A stretch of 64,000 nucleotides of DNA from Choristoneura fumiferana (lineage: Eukaryota > Arthropoda > Insecta > Lepidoptera > Tortricidae). The translations under genes were made by a program, and so were the position numbers. Positions 11,349 to 21,770 of this stretch are shown here, one piece after another; within the stretch, counting starts at the first letter, position 1, and every line of letters begins with the position of its first letter. Location: the NCBI RefSeq assembly GCF_025370935.1, contig NC_133491.1:9218218-9282217 (forward strand). Direction: 5' to 3'. The notes beneath the pieces are model-generated. The model was given only the letters and a program-made list of their open reading frames with translations, was not told the DNA's origin and did no database searches.

Positions 11349-11646
11349 AGGGCCGGTACAGACGGACAGCATTTAAACCGCAACCTAGCTGCAAAAGAGC
11401 ATTTCGAGTGCAGTTTTGCTGCAGTTGATGTAACTGCATTGTTGTGCAGTCCTGTCAACTGCACACCGACTGCAAGCTGGCTGCACGGTCGTAATGCAGT
11501 TATATTGCAGTTGGAACGACTGCAATATAACTGCGTTAGAACTGCCGCAGTTTTGATGCAGTTATACCAACTGCAGCAAAACTGCACTCGAACTGCCATT
11601 TTGCGGATAGGTTGCAGTTTAAATGCTGTCTGTTTGTACCGGCCCT
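11349..11646. mobile_element. 298-bp palindromic MITE with iterated TGCAG
   Basis: AGGGCCGGTACAGACGGACA at the left is mirrored at the right (TGTCTGTTTGTACCGGCCCT), flanked by TA on both sides (11347-11348, 11647-11648). Arms extend through GCATTTAAACCGCAACCT. The interior carries more than a dozen CTGCA/TGCAG motifs on both strands, often as AACTGCA or TGCAGTT. Because the element is palindromic it is open on both strands (up to 144 codons), which is an artefact of structure, not a gene. Confidence 0.85.
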
Positions 11647-11648
11647 TA

Positions 11649-13195
11649 GTGTCATTGCTATTAGAGTCTTAGAAATTCTTGCGATCTTACATAAAGGTCT
11701 TGGGCCAATAAACTGAAGCGTATTAATCTATTCAAGTCGACAGCAGCAGATATAATAAAGATACGGTGAGGTGAGCCAATGAGATACAGTGCCGGCACTC
11801 TGGCAGATATGAGTAGTATCTACGATACCTAGCTGATCAATTTTAATAATTTCATGTATAAGTCATTTGTATATTAAGTTTCTGTACTTCAAATAACAAC
11901 CGTCACATCCCAGTTGGGGATTGTTTAACTTTGGAATAGTACGTACTCGTCATATAAAAAACACGCATTGTCATACTTATATGAGTGTTTTTAAACTTTG
12001 GAGCTATCAAAGTACATGACAAGGGTGTTATTTTTTGGTGTAAATAAACATAAGAAATTGTGTATTCTTAACATCAACTATTGTTCTACTTTCTATATAC
12101 CTCTAATAAAGTTCTTTTGTTCTTTCCAAGCGATGCACCGTTACAATAGGTAAGTAGATAAAGTCCACCAAAATGATTCTTAAACAGATTTTGTTATTGT
12201 GACATTTTACGTCATTCGATAAGTTTTGACACAGACTAATATGATTATTTACTGTGTGGTTCTATGATGGCCTAGGAATGAAAATTTTCCATTGTACCTC
12301 TATGTAACGTCACTTGCCCTGAAGGACTCAAAACAGCGTTTGTTTCACTTTCATAATACTTATCAATTCAAACACGAGAAGGAATAAGATTAGCCATTGC
12401 ATCCGCAAATATTTCCCAACACTCATCATTCTAGGCAAATTCAATTTTTATCAGACAGATGTTTCGAATTACCCCGGTATCGTAAGATCTGATTGTTCGC
12501 AGTTGAAAGTACACAGTGCTTGACCCCGTTGATCAATTCAATTCGCGTCCGACGCGGCTGCAATCAGTCTGAATAAATTACTTCCATCTTACCAGAGACC
12601 AATGATAGCATTCTCTTAATAATCGACTTATTTCCTGCATAGGATTGAACGTTTTGTAAAGCATCAATGCTACAGAACTTTTATATCAAACTTAGGGAAA
12701 CTATTGTTCAACGACGGGTTGTTTTCTGGGTTATCGTTTCTCTTCTGTATCTGGCCATATGAGGATTTTTAGGTGCCGCCACTCAGCTGGTCAATTTAGG
12801 ATTAGGACTATTTTTCACAGCTCTTCAGTAGTAAGTAAGGAAAGATGAGAATAGATATCTTAGTATTTAGGTAGTGTGTAATTTTTAGTCAGTAGTGATG
12901 ATAAGGAGTAGCTTAGGGAAAAAGCTTTGTAGTCCATAAACTGGCTTTCCACGTGGTGGAAAAATGTATGATGCGAGTAGGGAAGTTTGTTGACGGTGTA
13001 TGGTTTGCAATGGTGGCTGTAACGAAAATAGCATAGCCAACTTGTAGGGCGTGCAGTGAGGGTGGGTAACAGTACTGCCGCCTACCCTGCTGCTGGTGGA
13101 GGCAGGTGCCTGCGGGGGCAGCTGCTACCGCTGCCTACCCCAATGGTTTACCTACGTCAATGGTTGTAGATGTTTGTTGCAGCGAACGAACTATA
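11649..13195. other. No gene recognised; C/G-richer stretch near 13.1 kb
   Basis: Mostly AT-rich. At 13060-13140 there is a denser G/C segment (CTGCTGCTGGTGGAGGCAGG, GGGGCAGCTGCTACCGC). It reads like part of a lepidopteran interspersed repeat, but I cannot define its ends. Confidence 0.4.
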
Positions 13196-13298
13196 TATAC
13201 TCGTACTCAGCGGTACAAAATTTGACCCACTACATACAAAATAACCTATTTCTGCTTACATTTGAGGGCCAGATTTTTTGCCGCTCAGTATATTTTGT
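13196..13298. mobile_element. Small palindromic element
   Basis: ACTCAGCGGTACAAAATTTG near 13204 faces GATTTTTTGCCGCTCAGTAT near 13272-13291, imperfect inverted termini around about 50 bp. I recognise this as a common lepidopteran MITE-like sequence. Ends and duplication not determined. Confidence 0.5.
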
Positions 13299-13300
13299 GG

Positions 13301-13948
13301 TAAAATTAGGTACTTATTTTTTATAACGCTTTGACCTATTTAATATCTTACCTAACTTAGTGAATGAAAAACAATATCCCAATGCACAAACATTGGGATG
13401 TTATGTTCGTTACCTAAGCACTGGCCGTAACCGTAAGTCACAGAAATAGGCGGGCAACAAAAAATAATTATACCTTCTTGTAATAGCATAACCGGTGGAA
13501 ACGCAGCTTGACGTGTCACGGCAAATTACAGCGTGAAAACATCAAACGTCTTATTTTGGGCGGCGCTTTGCGTGGTCTTGTTGGAGTGCGAATACTGGGG
13601 GCACTAGTTTTGATTAAGAGTATTATGCAAACGTGTCATTCAAAGTGAAAGCTTAGGTCTTTTTGTAACCTATGTGTACATTATGTACAAGTATCTAATG
13701 TATTTTCTAGCAAAGGTCCATTATTAGCATTGGATACCGATCTGATTAGACTTAAGCTTACAAAACGTTTTAAAAATTCTTCATTTGTGGGTCGTTTATT
13801 ATAAATGAACAGGTCAGTTCTGTTTCATTCCAAATGTGTGGCTTGATTGCGTCAACATTAGTCAGATTTAATATATTTAATTTTCTTTACTGCAGCCTGT
13901 TACATATATGAAGGATTTTTAAGTGTATTTGAATTTCTGCATTATACC
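13301..13948. other. No gene recognised
   Basis: AT-rich. CCAATGCACAAACATTGGG at about 13379-13397 is a short imperfect inverted repeat. No coding signal. Confidence 0.4.
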
Positions 13949-14126
13949 CATTGACATCTATGTACTAGACTGCATGTTCCTTACATCAAAACGTTTTGTG
14001 AACAGTTCACTATAGCCTGTTGACGTCCGTGACAGCGGTTATGTCAAAGTAATATTGATGATTGATGCGCCGCGCGTTTTGTTCCAAACAGCCAGTCTAG
14101 TGCCGTAAGGTACATAGATGTCAATG
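13949..14126. mobile_element. hAT-like MITE with perfect 8-bp TSD
   Basis: Begins CATTGACATCTATGTA and ends TACATAGATGTCAATG, an exact 16-bp terminal inverted repeat. It is flanked by ATTATACC on both sides (13941-13948, 14127-14134). CTAGACTG at 13966 and its complement CAGTCTAG near 14093 continue the inner arms, with a roughly 10-nt indel between them. 178 bp, non-autonomous. Confidence 0.88.
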
Positions 14127-14239
14127 ATTATACCTATTCCTTCACTACCCTACTCTCTATTTTATTCAACCCTCTTGTGCACGAAAGAATATTGCTTAAC
14201 TGTTCGAATTTAACTTGTCTACTGCCGTTTGAAACGTAG

Positions 14240-14400
14240 TGTACCTATCTCCTGCGCGGAGTTATTACGTGGCCAATCCATTCGGCACCGCGATGCGTTT
14301 ACGCGCTTCCTTGTGCGCCGGCGCAGCCGTTCGCGGAACAATGCGCGGCCGCTGACCCCGCGGCTTCTCCTATAATTATCCCGTCTATCGGGTAAGCAAA
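14240..14400. other. GC-rich island, function unknown
   Basis: About 140 bp with far higher GC than its flanks, including GGCCAATCC, GTGCGCCGGCGCAGCCG and a GCGGCCGC site. One plus frame is open for about 39 codons ending at TGA near 14354. GGGTAAGC near 14390 could be a donor. It could be an exon, an unmethylated promoter-like segment or a conserved regulatory element; the sequence alone does not decide. Confidence 0.3.
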
Positions 14401-15157
14401 TCCATCTAATTCTAACCGGATGTTACAATGCACCCGTTACCTAAATATGAAGCTATCGCTTTCTTTATGCCAAAGTTCACAGATCGACTCAATTTCAGAA
14501 ATAATAGAAATAAGTACCTACCTAGTGTAAAAAATTAAAAACACGTCTTTATGGTAAACCTGCATGACTGCCCCACCATTAGACCCTGGATACTATTCTT
14601 GGTCAAAGTGCACTCTAAGACTATTCTTACAACCTTGTTTTGTCTTGGATTTTCAGTTCCATTCTACTTAACAACTAAACTTTCAGAAGATTCAATTAGA
14701 AAATTTATTTCTCTCAACTTATCATTACAAATTTTATTATATATGTATATTTGGTCATCACTTTTCTCCCCCCACACAATTTTATTACAATTATTATTAC
14801 ACTCCAATTTATTCCGAGATATATTCGAAATAATTAAGCCAATTTTACTTTAAATAATTACTGGAAAATGATCTGACCAAAACATGTCACAATTTACACT
14901 TACATCAGTAACAGTCAGCCAAGCTGCCTCAGTGACAAGGCCAGCCACCTTCTGCATCCATGAGCTTCACTCGGCTCCATCATCAGTTCAGCGCGACAGT
15001 AAGTACTTTATTATTGCATCGTCATCAGAACTACACAGACATGCCAAGTTTCGAGCTAACACCATAATAGCAAGCCGGTGAAAATCAAGTTCAAAGACTC
15101 CATTAAATTCATAATCATAATATACAGTTACACGGGAAGATACTAGTAATAATAGTA
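14401..15157. other. No gene; possible LINE endonuclease scrap (minus)
   Basis: On the minus strand around 14862-14883 the frame reads WSDHFPVII followed by a stop. SDHFPV is the kind of motif that closes the AP-endonuclease domain of non-LTR elements. Neighbouring frames are broken and the match is short, so this is only a hint of an old LINE fragment. Confidence 0.25.
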
Positions 15158-15701
15158 GTATATATATATATATATACAGGGTGTCCCAGAAGTACCACGT
15201 CACAGTGACACCAGAGGTAGGCCAGCTCAAGAGGAACCTAACCAACCTAACATGACCTCAGTAAAAGTTGCACGGTTTTCGAGTTATTACCGAAATAAAG
15301 ATTTTTGGGGATACTCCCCTTTGTCTTGACATTTTTAGTACCAGAATCGACTTGGAAAACTCTTAATAACAGTTTTTTATGTGTATCGAATCGTGAATAG
15401 TTACTTCAGAAGTGCAGTGTGTTATTTTGTCAGTAACTACCGTAAAATGCTGAAAAAAACTTCATTAATCTTGATTTAAGTTGTCTCAAAAATAAGAATT
15501 TCAACTTTAACCATCTGCCATGAAAAAAATTTACTAGAAATGAAACAAACAAATAACGCCAATAAATTAGACATGTTATGCAGATTCAGAAATGGTATGA
15601 CACATGTATCTTACTGAAATAACATTAGGCATTCTTATCACTTTGCTGATGCCGCAAGCCGTCACTGTTAAGTAAAAACATGTTACATTACCTACTAAAT
15701 T

Positions 15702-15849
15702 ATTGAATCAGGCGCTACTTTGCCGAGGTTCATATTAATGAACTGAAACAATCACCTACTTTGCTCACCCGCGACCTTATGATAGCTACGTTTATACTAG
15801 AAATGTGTGTTCATTCAGTTCCTCCTCCTCCACACTGCAAAAATACAGG
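15702..15849 (+). repeat. Interspersed repeat (ATTGAATCAGGCG family)
   Basis: Shares ATTGAATCAGGCG.TACTTTG, CTTTGCT.ACCCGCGACCTTA and AAATGTGTGTT with 24390-24530. It lies in the spacer of the long-TIR element. Nature of the parent element unknown. Confidence 0.65.
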
Positions 15850-16144
15850 GTAGTTCGAAGGACTCGCGCTGCTAGCAGACTTGACATCCCACACTTCAGT
15901 CTACTCGTGACCACGGGCACTGTAATGTTGCCAAAACGTCGAGGTAAATATTACTCGTGTATGTAAGCGTGGTAAGTCCCGTTGGTGGTATTATGAATAT
16001 GAATGAAAATCACGAAAGTTTAAAACGTTAGATAATGTTATTTGGTTAACGCTGTAATCTGGACATCTTTAAGGTCAACGTGAACAGTCACCTTCATTTA
16101 TTGTGAACTAAATTTATTCCAATAAAGGAATGAAAGATAAACCT

Positions 16145-16368
16145 GTTTTTAACCACCCACGCAAAAAGAAGGGCGTGTCTGTCTGTCTGTGGTACCGTAG
16201 CTCTTAAACGCGTAAACCGATTTGAATGCGTTTTTTTATTATTTGAAAGCAGGTTTTCTAGCGATGGTTCTAAGACATATTCTATCAAAATCGTTTCAGC
16301 CGCTTTTGAAATATTGAACTTTGAAGTGACAAAGTTGGGGATTTTCCAACTTTTTTTGGTTAGGTTAT
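16145..16368 (+). mobile_element. (GTCY)n MITE nested in the long-TIR element
   Basis: Same block order as 10885-11141, with a shortened microsatellite (GTGTCTGTCTGTCTG), CTCTTAAACGCGTAAACCG, AAATCGTTTCAGCCG, and TTTTTTTGGTTAGGTTA at the end. Diverged by many point changes. Confidence 0.8.
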
Positions 16369-17023
16369 ATCCGGTTCTTTAGGATCCGGTCCTAGCCTTG
16401 AAAAGGGAGACAAATATTAATATTTAACCTTCGTGCATTTGGCAAAATAATTGTATCAGATAATAGATGAGCTATCGCTATACACAGCATTTTTGTACCA
16501 CTTAGCAGGGACTGCTTTCGGAGTTCCAGTTTTAAGTTGGTTCGATAGGGCTTCGCTAAAGTGATAAGAATGTCTAATGTTCTTGGAGTAAGATACATGT
16601 GTCATACCATTTCTGAATCTGCATAACATGTTTAATTTATTTACGTTATTTATTTGTTTCGTTCTAGATATATTTTTTCATGGCAGATGGTTAAAGTTGA
16701 AATTCATGTTTTTGAGACAATTTAAATCAAGATTAATTAAGTTTCTTTTTCAGCATTTTACGGTAGTTACTGACAAAATAACACACTACACTTCTGAAGT
16801 AACTATTCACGATTCGATACACATAAAAAACTGTTATTAAAAGCTTTCCATGTCGATGCTGGTACTAAAAATGTCAAGACGAAGGGGAGTATCCCCAAAA
16901 ATCTTTATTTCGGTAATAACTCGAAAACCGTGCAACTTTTACTGAGGTCAGGTTAGGTTGGTTAGGTTCCTCTTGAGCTGGCCTACCTCTGGTGTCACTG
17001 TGACGTGGTACTTCTGGGACACC

Positions 17024-17026
<3 letters not shown>

Positions 17027-17085
<59 letters not shown>
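17027..17085. repeat. (TA)n microsatellite
   Basis: About 29 uninterrupted TA units directly abutting the right end of the long-TIR element. A shorter run (about 15159-15176) abuts the left end, so the element probably inserted into a TA array. Confidence 0.95.
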
Positions 17086-17087
<2 letters not shown>

Positions 17088-18269
17088 ATTAATTGTGTGC
17101 AATAAAGAGTTTACATACACTCATACAGCGGGGTTGTTTAGGTGGATAGGTTTCCCACGCGAGTATCTTTTTAGAGATCTCAAATTTAATAAGGTACTCG
17201 ATAATTTATTAAACGAGATGAGAAGATATTTATATTACTAGCATTGCCTAAACAATACCACAATACAGACATAAAAGTACTAGTGTGTCGCAGGTAAAGT
17301 AAAGCCTTAGTATTCAGAGCAATCTCGTATATTCCTCCACAATGCGTTGCAATGAATGGCGGTGCGCACGCGCTGCGCCAACTACCAGCCGCAAATCATT
17401 TGCAATTTACGCAGCTTCTTGCCATAGGCTAATGTCCTTGCATAACGAACCTCATTGATTTATCACCCGATCGCTCTCTATTGCCAGACGCATGGGCATA
17501 AGCTACTTTACATTACTTTATTATTATTACCACTATTGAAATTAAATTGATATATATTTAGCTTTCTTCTGAGATGTAGAGTTTTAAAATATGTATTAGT
17601 ATGCGCAATCAGCTACTTGATCTTTTACGAGTATATTGCTGTAATAATAATTGTTATTGTATCAATTGAACTGTGTAATTTTGAGGTGTTTTATTTATAG
17701 AGTTTATTGCAGGTAGGTCTCTTGCGCAGATAAATGAAAGTTTTAAGATGGCTAGGAGACGTTAGGAGTGTACAAATGTAATTAAAGTTTATGTAAATAT
17801 ACTAAGATACTGAGTACCTATATAATTTAATACAGCGGCTATCGCTACGAAATGTTCTTTGAAATTTAGTACATTTTTACGTAAGAAACACGGTGCATAT
17901 CAAAATATTTCCTTCACGTGTAAAAAAATGTGATACTTTTACCATAAATTGTAGCATTAAATTATTTTTTTGTGATAGTAGGCACTATCACAAAACCTTA
18001 AAATCGTGTAAAATGTGTTTAACACGGGTCTGTGTAACAGTCATTTTAAGAATGTCTAAGAAATGTTTGATGTTTTTAAAGCGAGGACATAACTTCTTGC
18101 ATCGTATCACATAAGACCGTGCCATAAATTACGCACGCGCTTCATAATTTTCTAATCTGTGCATGTAAACTCACAAAACACGACTATTCACGAAGTTAAC
18201 ACTTGTCAAATTATTGCATTAAATGATTGATGTGTTTGTTTATTATCTACTATATGTTGCCCTCGACTT
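17086..18269. other. No gene recognised
   Basis: AT-rich, with a slightly GC-richer patch at 17340-17420 (GCGGTGCGCACGCGCTGCGCC). No supported exon or repeat. Confidence 0.4.
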
Positions 18270-18480
18270 CATCTACGGAGAATCCGTTTATCGCGCGCCT
18301 GCGGGTACATAACAATTTTCCGGGATAAAAACTATCTTATGTCTTTCTCGGGATCTTAACCTATCTCCTACTGACAAATTTCATCACAATGGGTTCAGTA
18401 CTTTAAGCAAGAAAGCGTGAACACACTCAAATAAACTAACAGACACACTCTCTTTCGCATTTGAAATATTAGTAAGAATG
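18270..18480 (-). repeat. Interspersed repeat (CTAATATTATAAATGCG family)
   Basis: Reads on the minus strand as TTACTAATATTTCAAATGCG, GTCTGTTAGTTTATTTG, AACCCATTGTGATGAAATTT, GACATAAGATAGTTTTTATC, CCGGAAAATTGTTATGTACC, TAAACGGATTCTCCG. Copies lie at 21420 (minus), 37127 (plus), 56690 (minus) and 59846 (plus). A very common lepidopteran repeat; class not certain. Confidence 0.7.
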
Positions 18481-19202
18481 TCATGCTAAGGTGACTATAA
18501 AGTCTTTATATTAATGGACATAACGTTGATTTTATTGATTGGAACATTGGGTTTAGACGTATTTCCAAGTTTTAAAATATTATCTGCTACATCATAGATA
18601 TACTTAAGTAGGTAAATAACTTTATTACTATTTTTTAGTTTCCGTCAACTAACAATAGGTACGGATTTTTCTGAAATAAAATTTATTCATCCATTCATTG
18701 TTCTTTATTTTCAGTATACAACGTGCTATGGTTGTATGTTCGAGTTCTCTTATTTATACGAGCTATCGGCCAAGATAAATAGGCTCGGTTGCATTTCGAT
18801 TACGAATTAATATTTAAAAATACAACTCGGTCAAGTGATCTAGTTATGCTGGCAATGATTAATAGGTGCGCGCGCGATGGGTAGGATCGCATGTCCGGTT
18901 GCGGGATTTGGTATTTAATACTCATTAGTTCGTTAGTGGTATTAATTTTAACCGTGGTTCCTTGGGAAAATGCACTTGGCAAAATTTATAGTTTAGTCAG
19001 TTTAAGATTAATAAAGGTGCCTTAGGGTTTGATTTTGATGGTTGTTCCTCGGTAAAAAATATTATATGTAGGTACTAAGTAATCATTTCTAGCACCTATT
19101 AAGTTGCCAACGGCCATCCATGCCAACATCTTAGCGACACCGCGCATAAATTGTGTTATTTATGTGTAAAATTTCTTAATAAAATTTTAATTTGATTTAA
19201 TA
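18481..19202. other. No gene recognised
   Basis: AT-rich. TTTAAT-type branch-point-like strings lie just upstream of the T tract at 19203. Otherwise nothing is recognised. Confidence 0.4.
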
Positions 19203-19223
19203 TTTTTTTTTTTTCAGGTAAGT
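19203..19223 (+). promoter_or_regulatory. Back-to-back splice sites (recursive splice motif)
   Basis: Twelve T residues (19203-19214), then CAG (19215-19217), immediately followed by GTAAGT (19218-19223). This is the arrangement of a zero-length exon or ratchet point, (Y)nCAG|GTAAGT, known from long insect introns. If used it implies a plus-strand gene whose intron spans this site. The alternative, an ordinary acceptor for a 44-nt exon that happens to begin GTAAGT, is listed separately. Confidence 0.5.
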
Positions 19224-19261
19224 ACACCGCGTCTAGCAAGTATCAAGGGTGGCGAGTAGTG
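19218..19261 (+). CDS. Candidate 44-nt internal coding exon
   Basis: The segment lies between an excellent acceptor (T tract plus CAG) and a good donor (GTG|GTGAGT, GT at 19262). Its GC content is about 52% in DNA that is otherwise about 70% AT. Of the three frames only one stays open: the first two bases finish a split codon, then KYTASSKYQGWRVV, ending on a codon boundary. That fixes a phase-1 upstream intron and a phase-0 downstream intron. The exon starts with GTAAGT, so after splicing it could itself act as a donor and be removed, as in recursive-splicing exons. I do not recognise the peptide. No flanking exon is proven; the nearest phase-compatible open island downstream is at 27458. 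Confidence 0.35.
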
Positions 19262-20125
19262 GTGAGTAAAAACTATTATTGTGCTTATTTTGGTAACAAT
19301 AGGACATCGACGTTATTAAAGAGCCGTGTTAACAAGTACATTCTGAAACTGAAACGAAATATGAAGCTTTTGTGTACATTACAAGTGCAGTTCGGTCCGT
19401 CTAAATATGGAATTAAATTAAATAACCGATTTGCCAGTGTTCGCATAAAACTATCCATTTACTTACGTAATTTGTGTATTAATATGATTTTGCCCAAAAT
19501 CCATTGATAAAACCATTAACTTCCTTATCAATTCATTTCTTTTAACCTACACGACTTTAACACCCATAAAAGTTAACACACTTCTAAACTGTCTTCGAGC
19601 TACAACACAAAAAGTAGGTCACATTTGTCATACAGCTAAAAAACGCCTTAAGTATCGGATCATTAAAGCACCTGTAGAAAATTAGTTACATAACTAGCCT
19701 AACATTACGCATCGAACAACATCATAATAAAAATGCTAAACATTATCCCCTAGGAAAAAAAACACTACCTACTGATTATATCGTTGTGGCAGTTCATCCA
19801 CTGAAAGCGATAAGCGAGATGAGAGTAGAGCTAGAAATATGAAATCCCGCCGTAGTAGGTACGCCGTAATTTTCGCCAGCGGTATGACAGTCAGCAATTC
19901 TATTATTTAATGATATGTATATAGATTAACTTAAGATAGGCCCTCATTACGTGTAGGTAGTATCTAGTATTGCAGATAACTGTTACAAAACTTAGGTCCC
20001 TTTTCCAAATTTGGAACGTTGACTTATTGTCTATCTACTACACGCGCACACGTAGGAACTTTTATTTTTATAATTTTTTTTTAACTTGCAATGTACCTAT
20101 GTATGTATGTACGTACGGGTTAGAT
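19262..20125. other. No further exon recognised
   Basis: AT-rich. The 82-codon frame at 19259-19507 begins inside the donor region and has no recognisable motif. It is probably intronic. Confidence 0.4.
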
Positions 20126-20250
20126 CTTGCAACTGAATTTTGACACACTTACAGTGGTCAGGCTGACTTTAAGTATATAATTGACACCAGATTTACATAA
20201 GTATGTAAATTTGGTGGCAATACGATAATCTGCATGGCAGTGAAATCCTT
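20126..20250 (+). repeat. Interspersed repeat (TTTTGACACACTT family)
   Basis: GATCTTGCAACTGAATTTTG, CACTTACAGTGGTCAGG, TGACTTTAAGTATATAA and TAAATTTGGTGGCAATACG align with 24226-24378 and 55431-55535, where GACTTGAAATTTGGTA is better kept. Parent element unknown. Confidence 0.6.
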
Positions 20251-21419
20251 AATAATAATCTGCTGTAGAAGGAAAGAAAGGAAAGGTGTTGTAATAGGAA
20301 GTTCGTAAGAAAACAGATTACGTTAATTGAGCGAGAAAGTATATGACAGCGAGTTATTTCCTCGCTGGTAGTGGAACAACAACCTATGAGCTTTTCGTAT
20401 CGCGAGCGCCCCAGGCGTCCGCTAATAGGTCTACGGTTGCATCAGCGCACGCGCATCCGCGTCGTAAACTTACGAAACGAGACGAAAACAGAAACAAACG
20501 GCAACAAAGGGCCAGCTCGATATAGGTCGCTAGCGCTACGCTTCCTACTGGATGTGCTATATTTACACTGAGATTTTACACGCGACACGTTGCATATTTG
20601 ACAGTTCGCAGTCGATTTATCGCGTTTGTAAGATAACGTAGATGTTGGATTAAGCCTTTCACAAGAATTTCTATTTGGGTTGGATGCGATCTGTTTAATA
20701 TGTTTTTATGTGTGCTACATTCTTGCTGCAATCTTGTAAAACTTTTGAAATTGATTTGATCGAATTCTACATTACGCACATTGTGTTTTCGTGTTTGAGC
20801 TCTGTCTCGCCTACACTAGTTATTGCTCACATGTGTGTAGCCGTCTAATTGTAGCAATGTATTTGTATTTGTATAACTTTTTATTGTACACAAAACACAT
20901 AAAAATAACAATTTATATTGAGTTTTTTTTTGTATACCTAACCTGATCTTAATTGACGTCTCTGTGTGCAATAATGTGAATTACCTAATACGTTAACTTT
21001 GCACGTTTCTTCGCTCCTAGTCCTAGTGATTAATGACTGTACATCAATTAGATAAAGCCCTGTTACACGGGAGCAAATTATCGACCTCTGCACCTTTCCC
21101 ACCTCGTTCATCGCGGGGCGTTAGAAAGCTCTTATCGCTTCTGCGCGGGCGCATGTTGCTGTAGTAGCTATTTAGTCGGCAGTAAGGCAATATTTATTTA
21201 AAAAATAAATTAGAATTTAGTGGACACTGTCCAATGTAATGTGTATCTTGTAAAGGTAAGCTTATCATAAAAGATCACATTATAATTAATTATGACACGT
21301 TGGAATTAATAATGGTAAGAAGATTGATTTAAGTTTTTTGGTTGATTTCTGATTAATTTAATTGTCTTTTTACATTGTACCTACTGGCTTTTGTCTGTGA
21401 CTCGGTCGGTGAAGAATTC
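20251..21419. other. No firm gene; GC-richer patch 20343-20530
   Basis: 20343-20530 is richer in GC (CGAGCGCCCCAGGCGTCCGC, CGCACGCGCATCCGCG) and open in two plus frames for 60-66 codons each, but without recognisable motifs. Other parts are AT-rich with nothing identified. Confidence 0.3.
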
Positions 21420-21590
21420 ATGTGTCGCTATCCCGTAAAAACTATTCAATTATATGAGATAAAACTATCCTTTGGCCATCTCGCAAATTTTCCCCATACA
21501 ACATTTTATCTAAATGGGTTCAGCGGTTTTAAAGTGACGGGGTAACAGACAAATAGACAGAGTTACTTTCATATTAAATATTATAACATA
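21420..21590 (-). repeat. Interspersed repeat (CTAATATTATAAATGCG family)
   Basis: GAATTCATGTGTCGCTATCC, GATAAAACTATCCTTTGGCC, TCTAAATGGGTTCAGCGG and AACAGACAAATAGACAGA match, in order and on the opposite strand, the copy at 37127. Confidence 0.65.
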
Positions 21591-21639
21591 ATAATGATAA
21601 ATTGTTTTATGTTAGTTTTCTGTTCCATTTGTTACAAAC

Positions 21640-21770
21640 GGATGGACTGATTCTAATATGATATTTTTTATTCAAAAGTTAGTTTAGTAGAGATAGTTTT
21701 CAGCTAAGTTTTATTAAAATCTTCATGACAATGTCGGGGATTTTTCAACTTTCTAAGTTGGTTAGGTTAT
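21640..21770 (+). mobile_element. (GTCY)n MITE, decayed 3' part
   Basis: AACGGATGGACTGATT, TTTTTTATTCAAAAG, GTCGGGGATTTTTCAACTTT and TAAGTTGGTTAGGTTA follow the consensus order of the copy at 10885. The microsatellite and 5' end are missing. Confidence 0.65.

Larger units (their letters stand above)
15177..17026. mobile_element. 1.85-kb element with ~470-bp terminal inverted repeats
   Basis: The left arm about 15177-15648 begins CAGGGTGTCCCAGAAGTACC. The right arm about 16553-17026 is its reverse complement, ending GGTACTTCTGGGACACCCTG. The arms align throughout with scattered substitutions. It sits inside (TA)n sequence, so a TA duplication is plausible but cannot be distinguished from the microsatellite. 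The 900-bp middle has no transposase and contains other repeats (15702-15849, 16145-16368), so the element is non-autonomous and has itself been a target. CAGGGTGTCCC termini resemble Tc1/mariner-type ends (compare 34741). Confidence 0.85.

Noticed and set aside
11238..11672. 144-codon plus frame and 104-codon minus frame
   Set aside because: Both run through the palindromic MITE at 11349-11646, whose TGCAG-rich interior lacks stops on either strand.
14551..15081. LINE endonuclease gene on the minus strand
   Set aside because: Only a short SDHFPV-like motif supports it; neighbouring frames are broken, so at most an old scrap.
20343..20571. Overlapping 60- and 66-codon frames in a GC-richer patch
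   Set aside because: Two frames open at once, no splice boundaries, no recognised motif; composition alone explains it.
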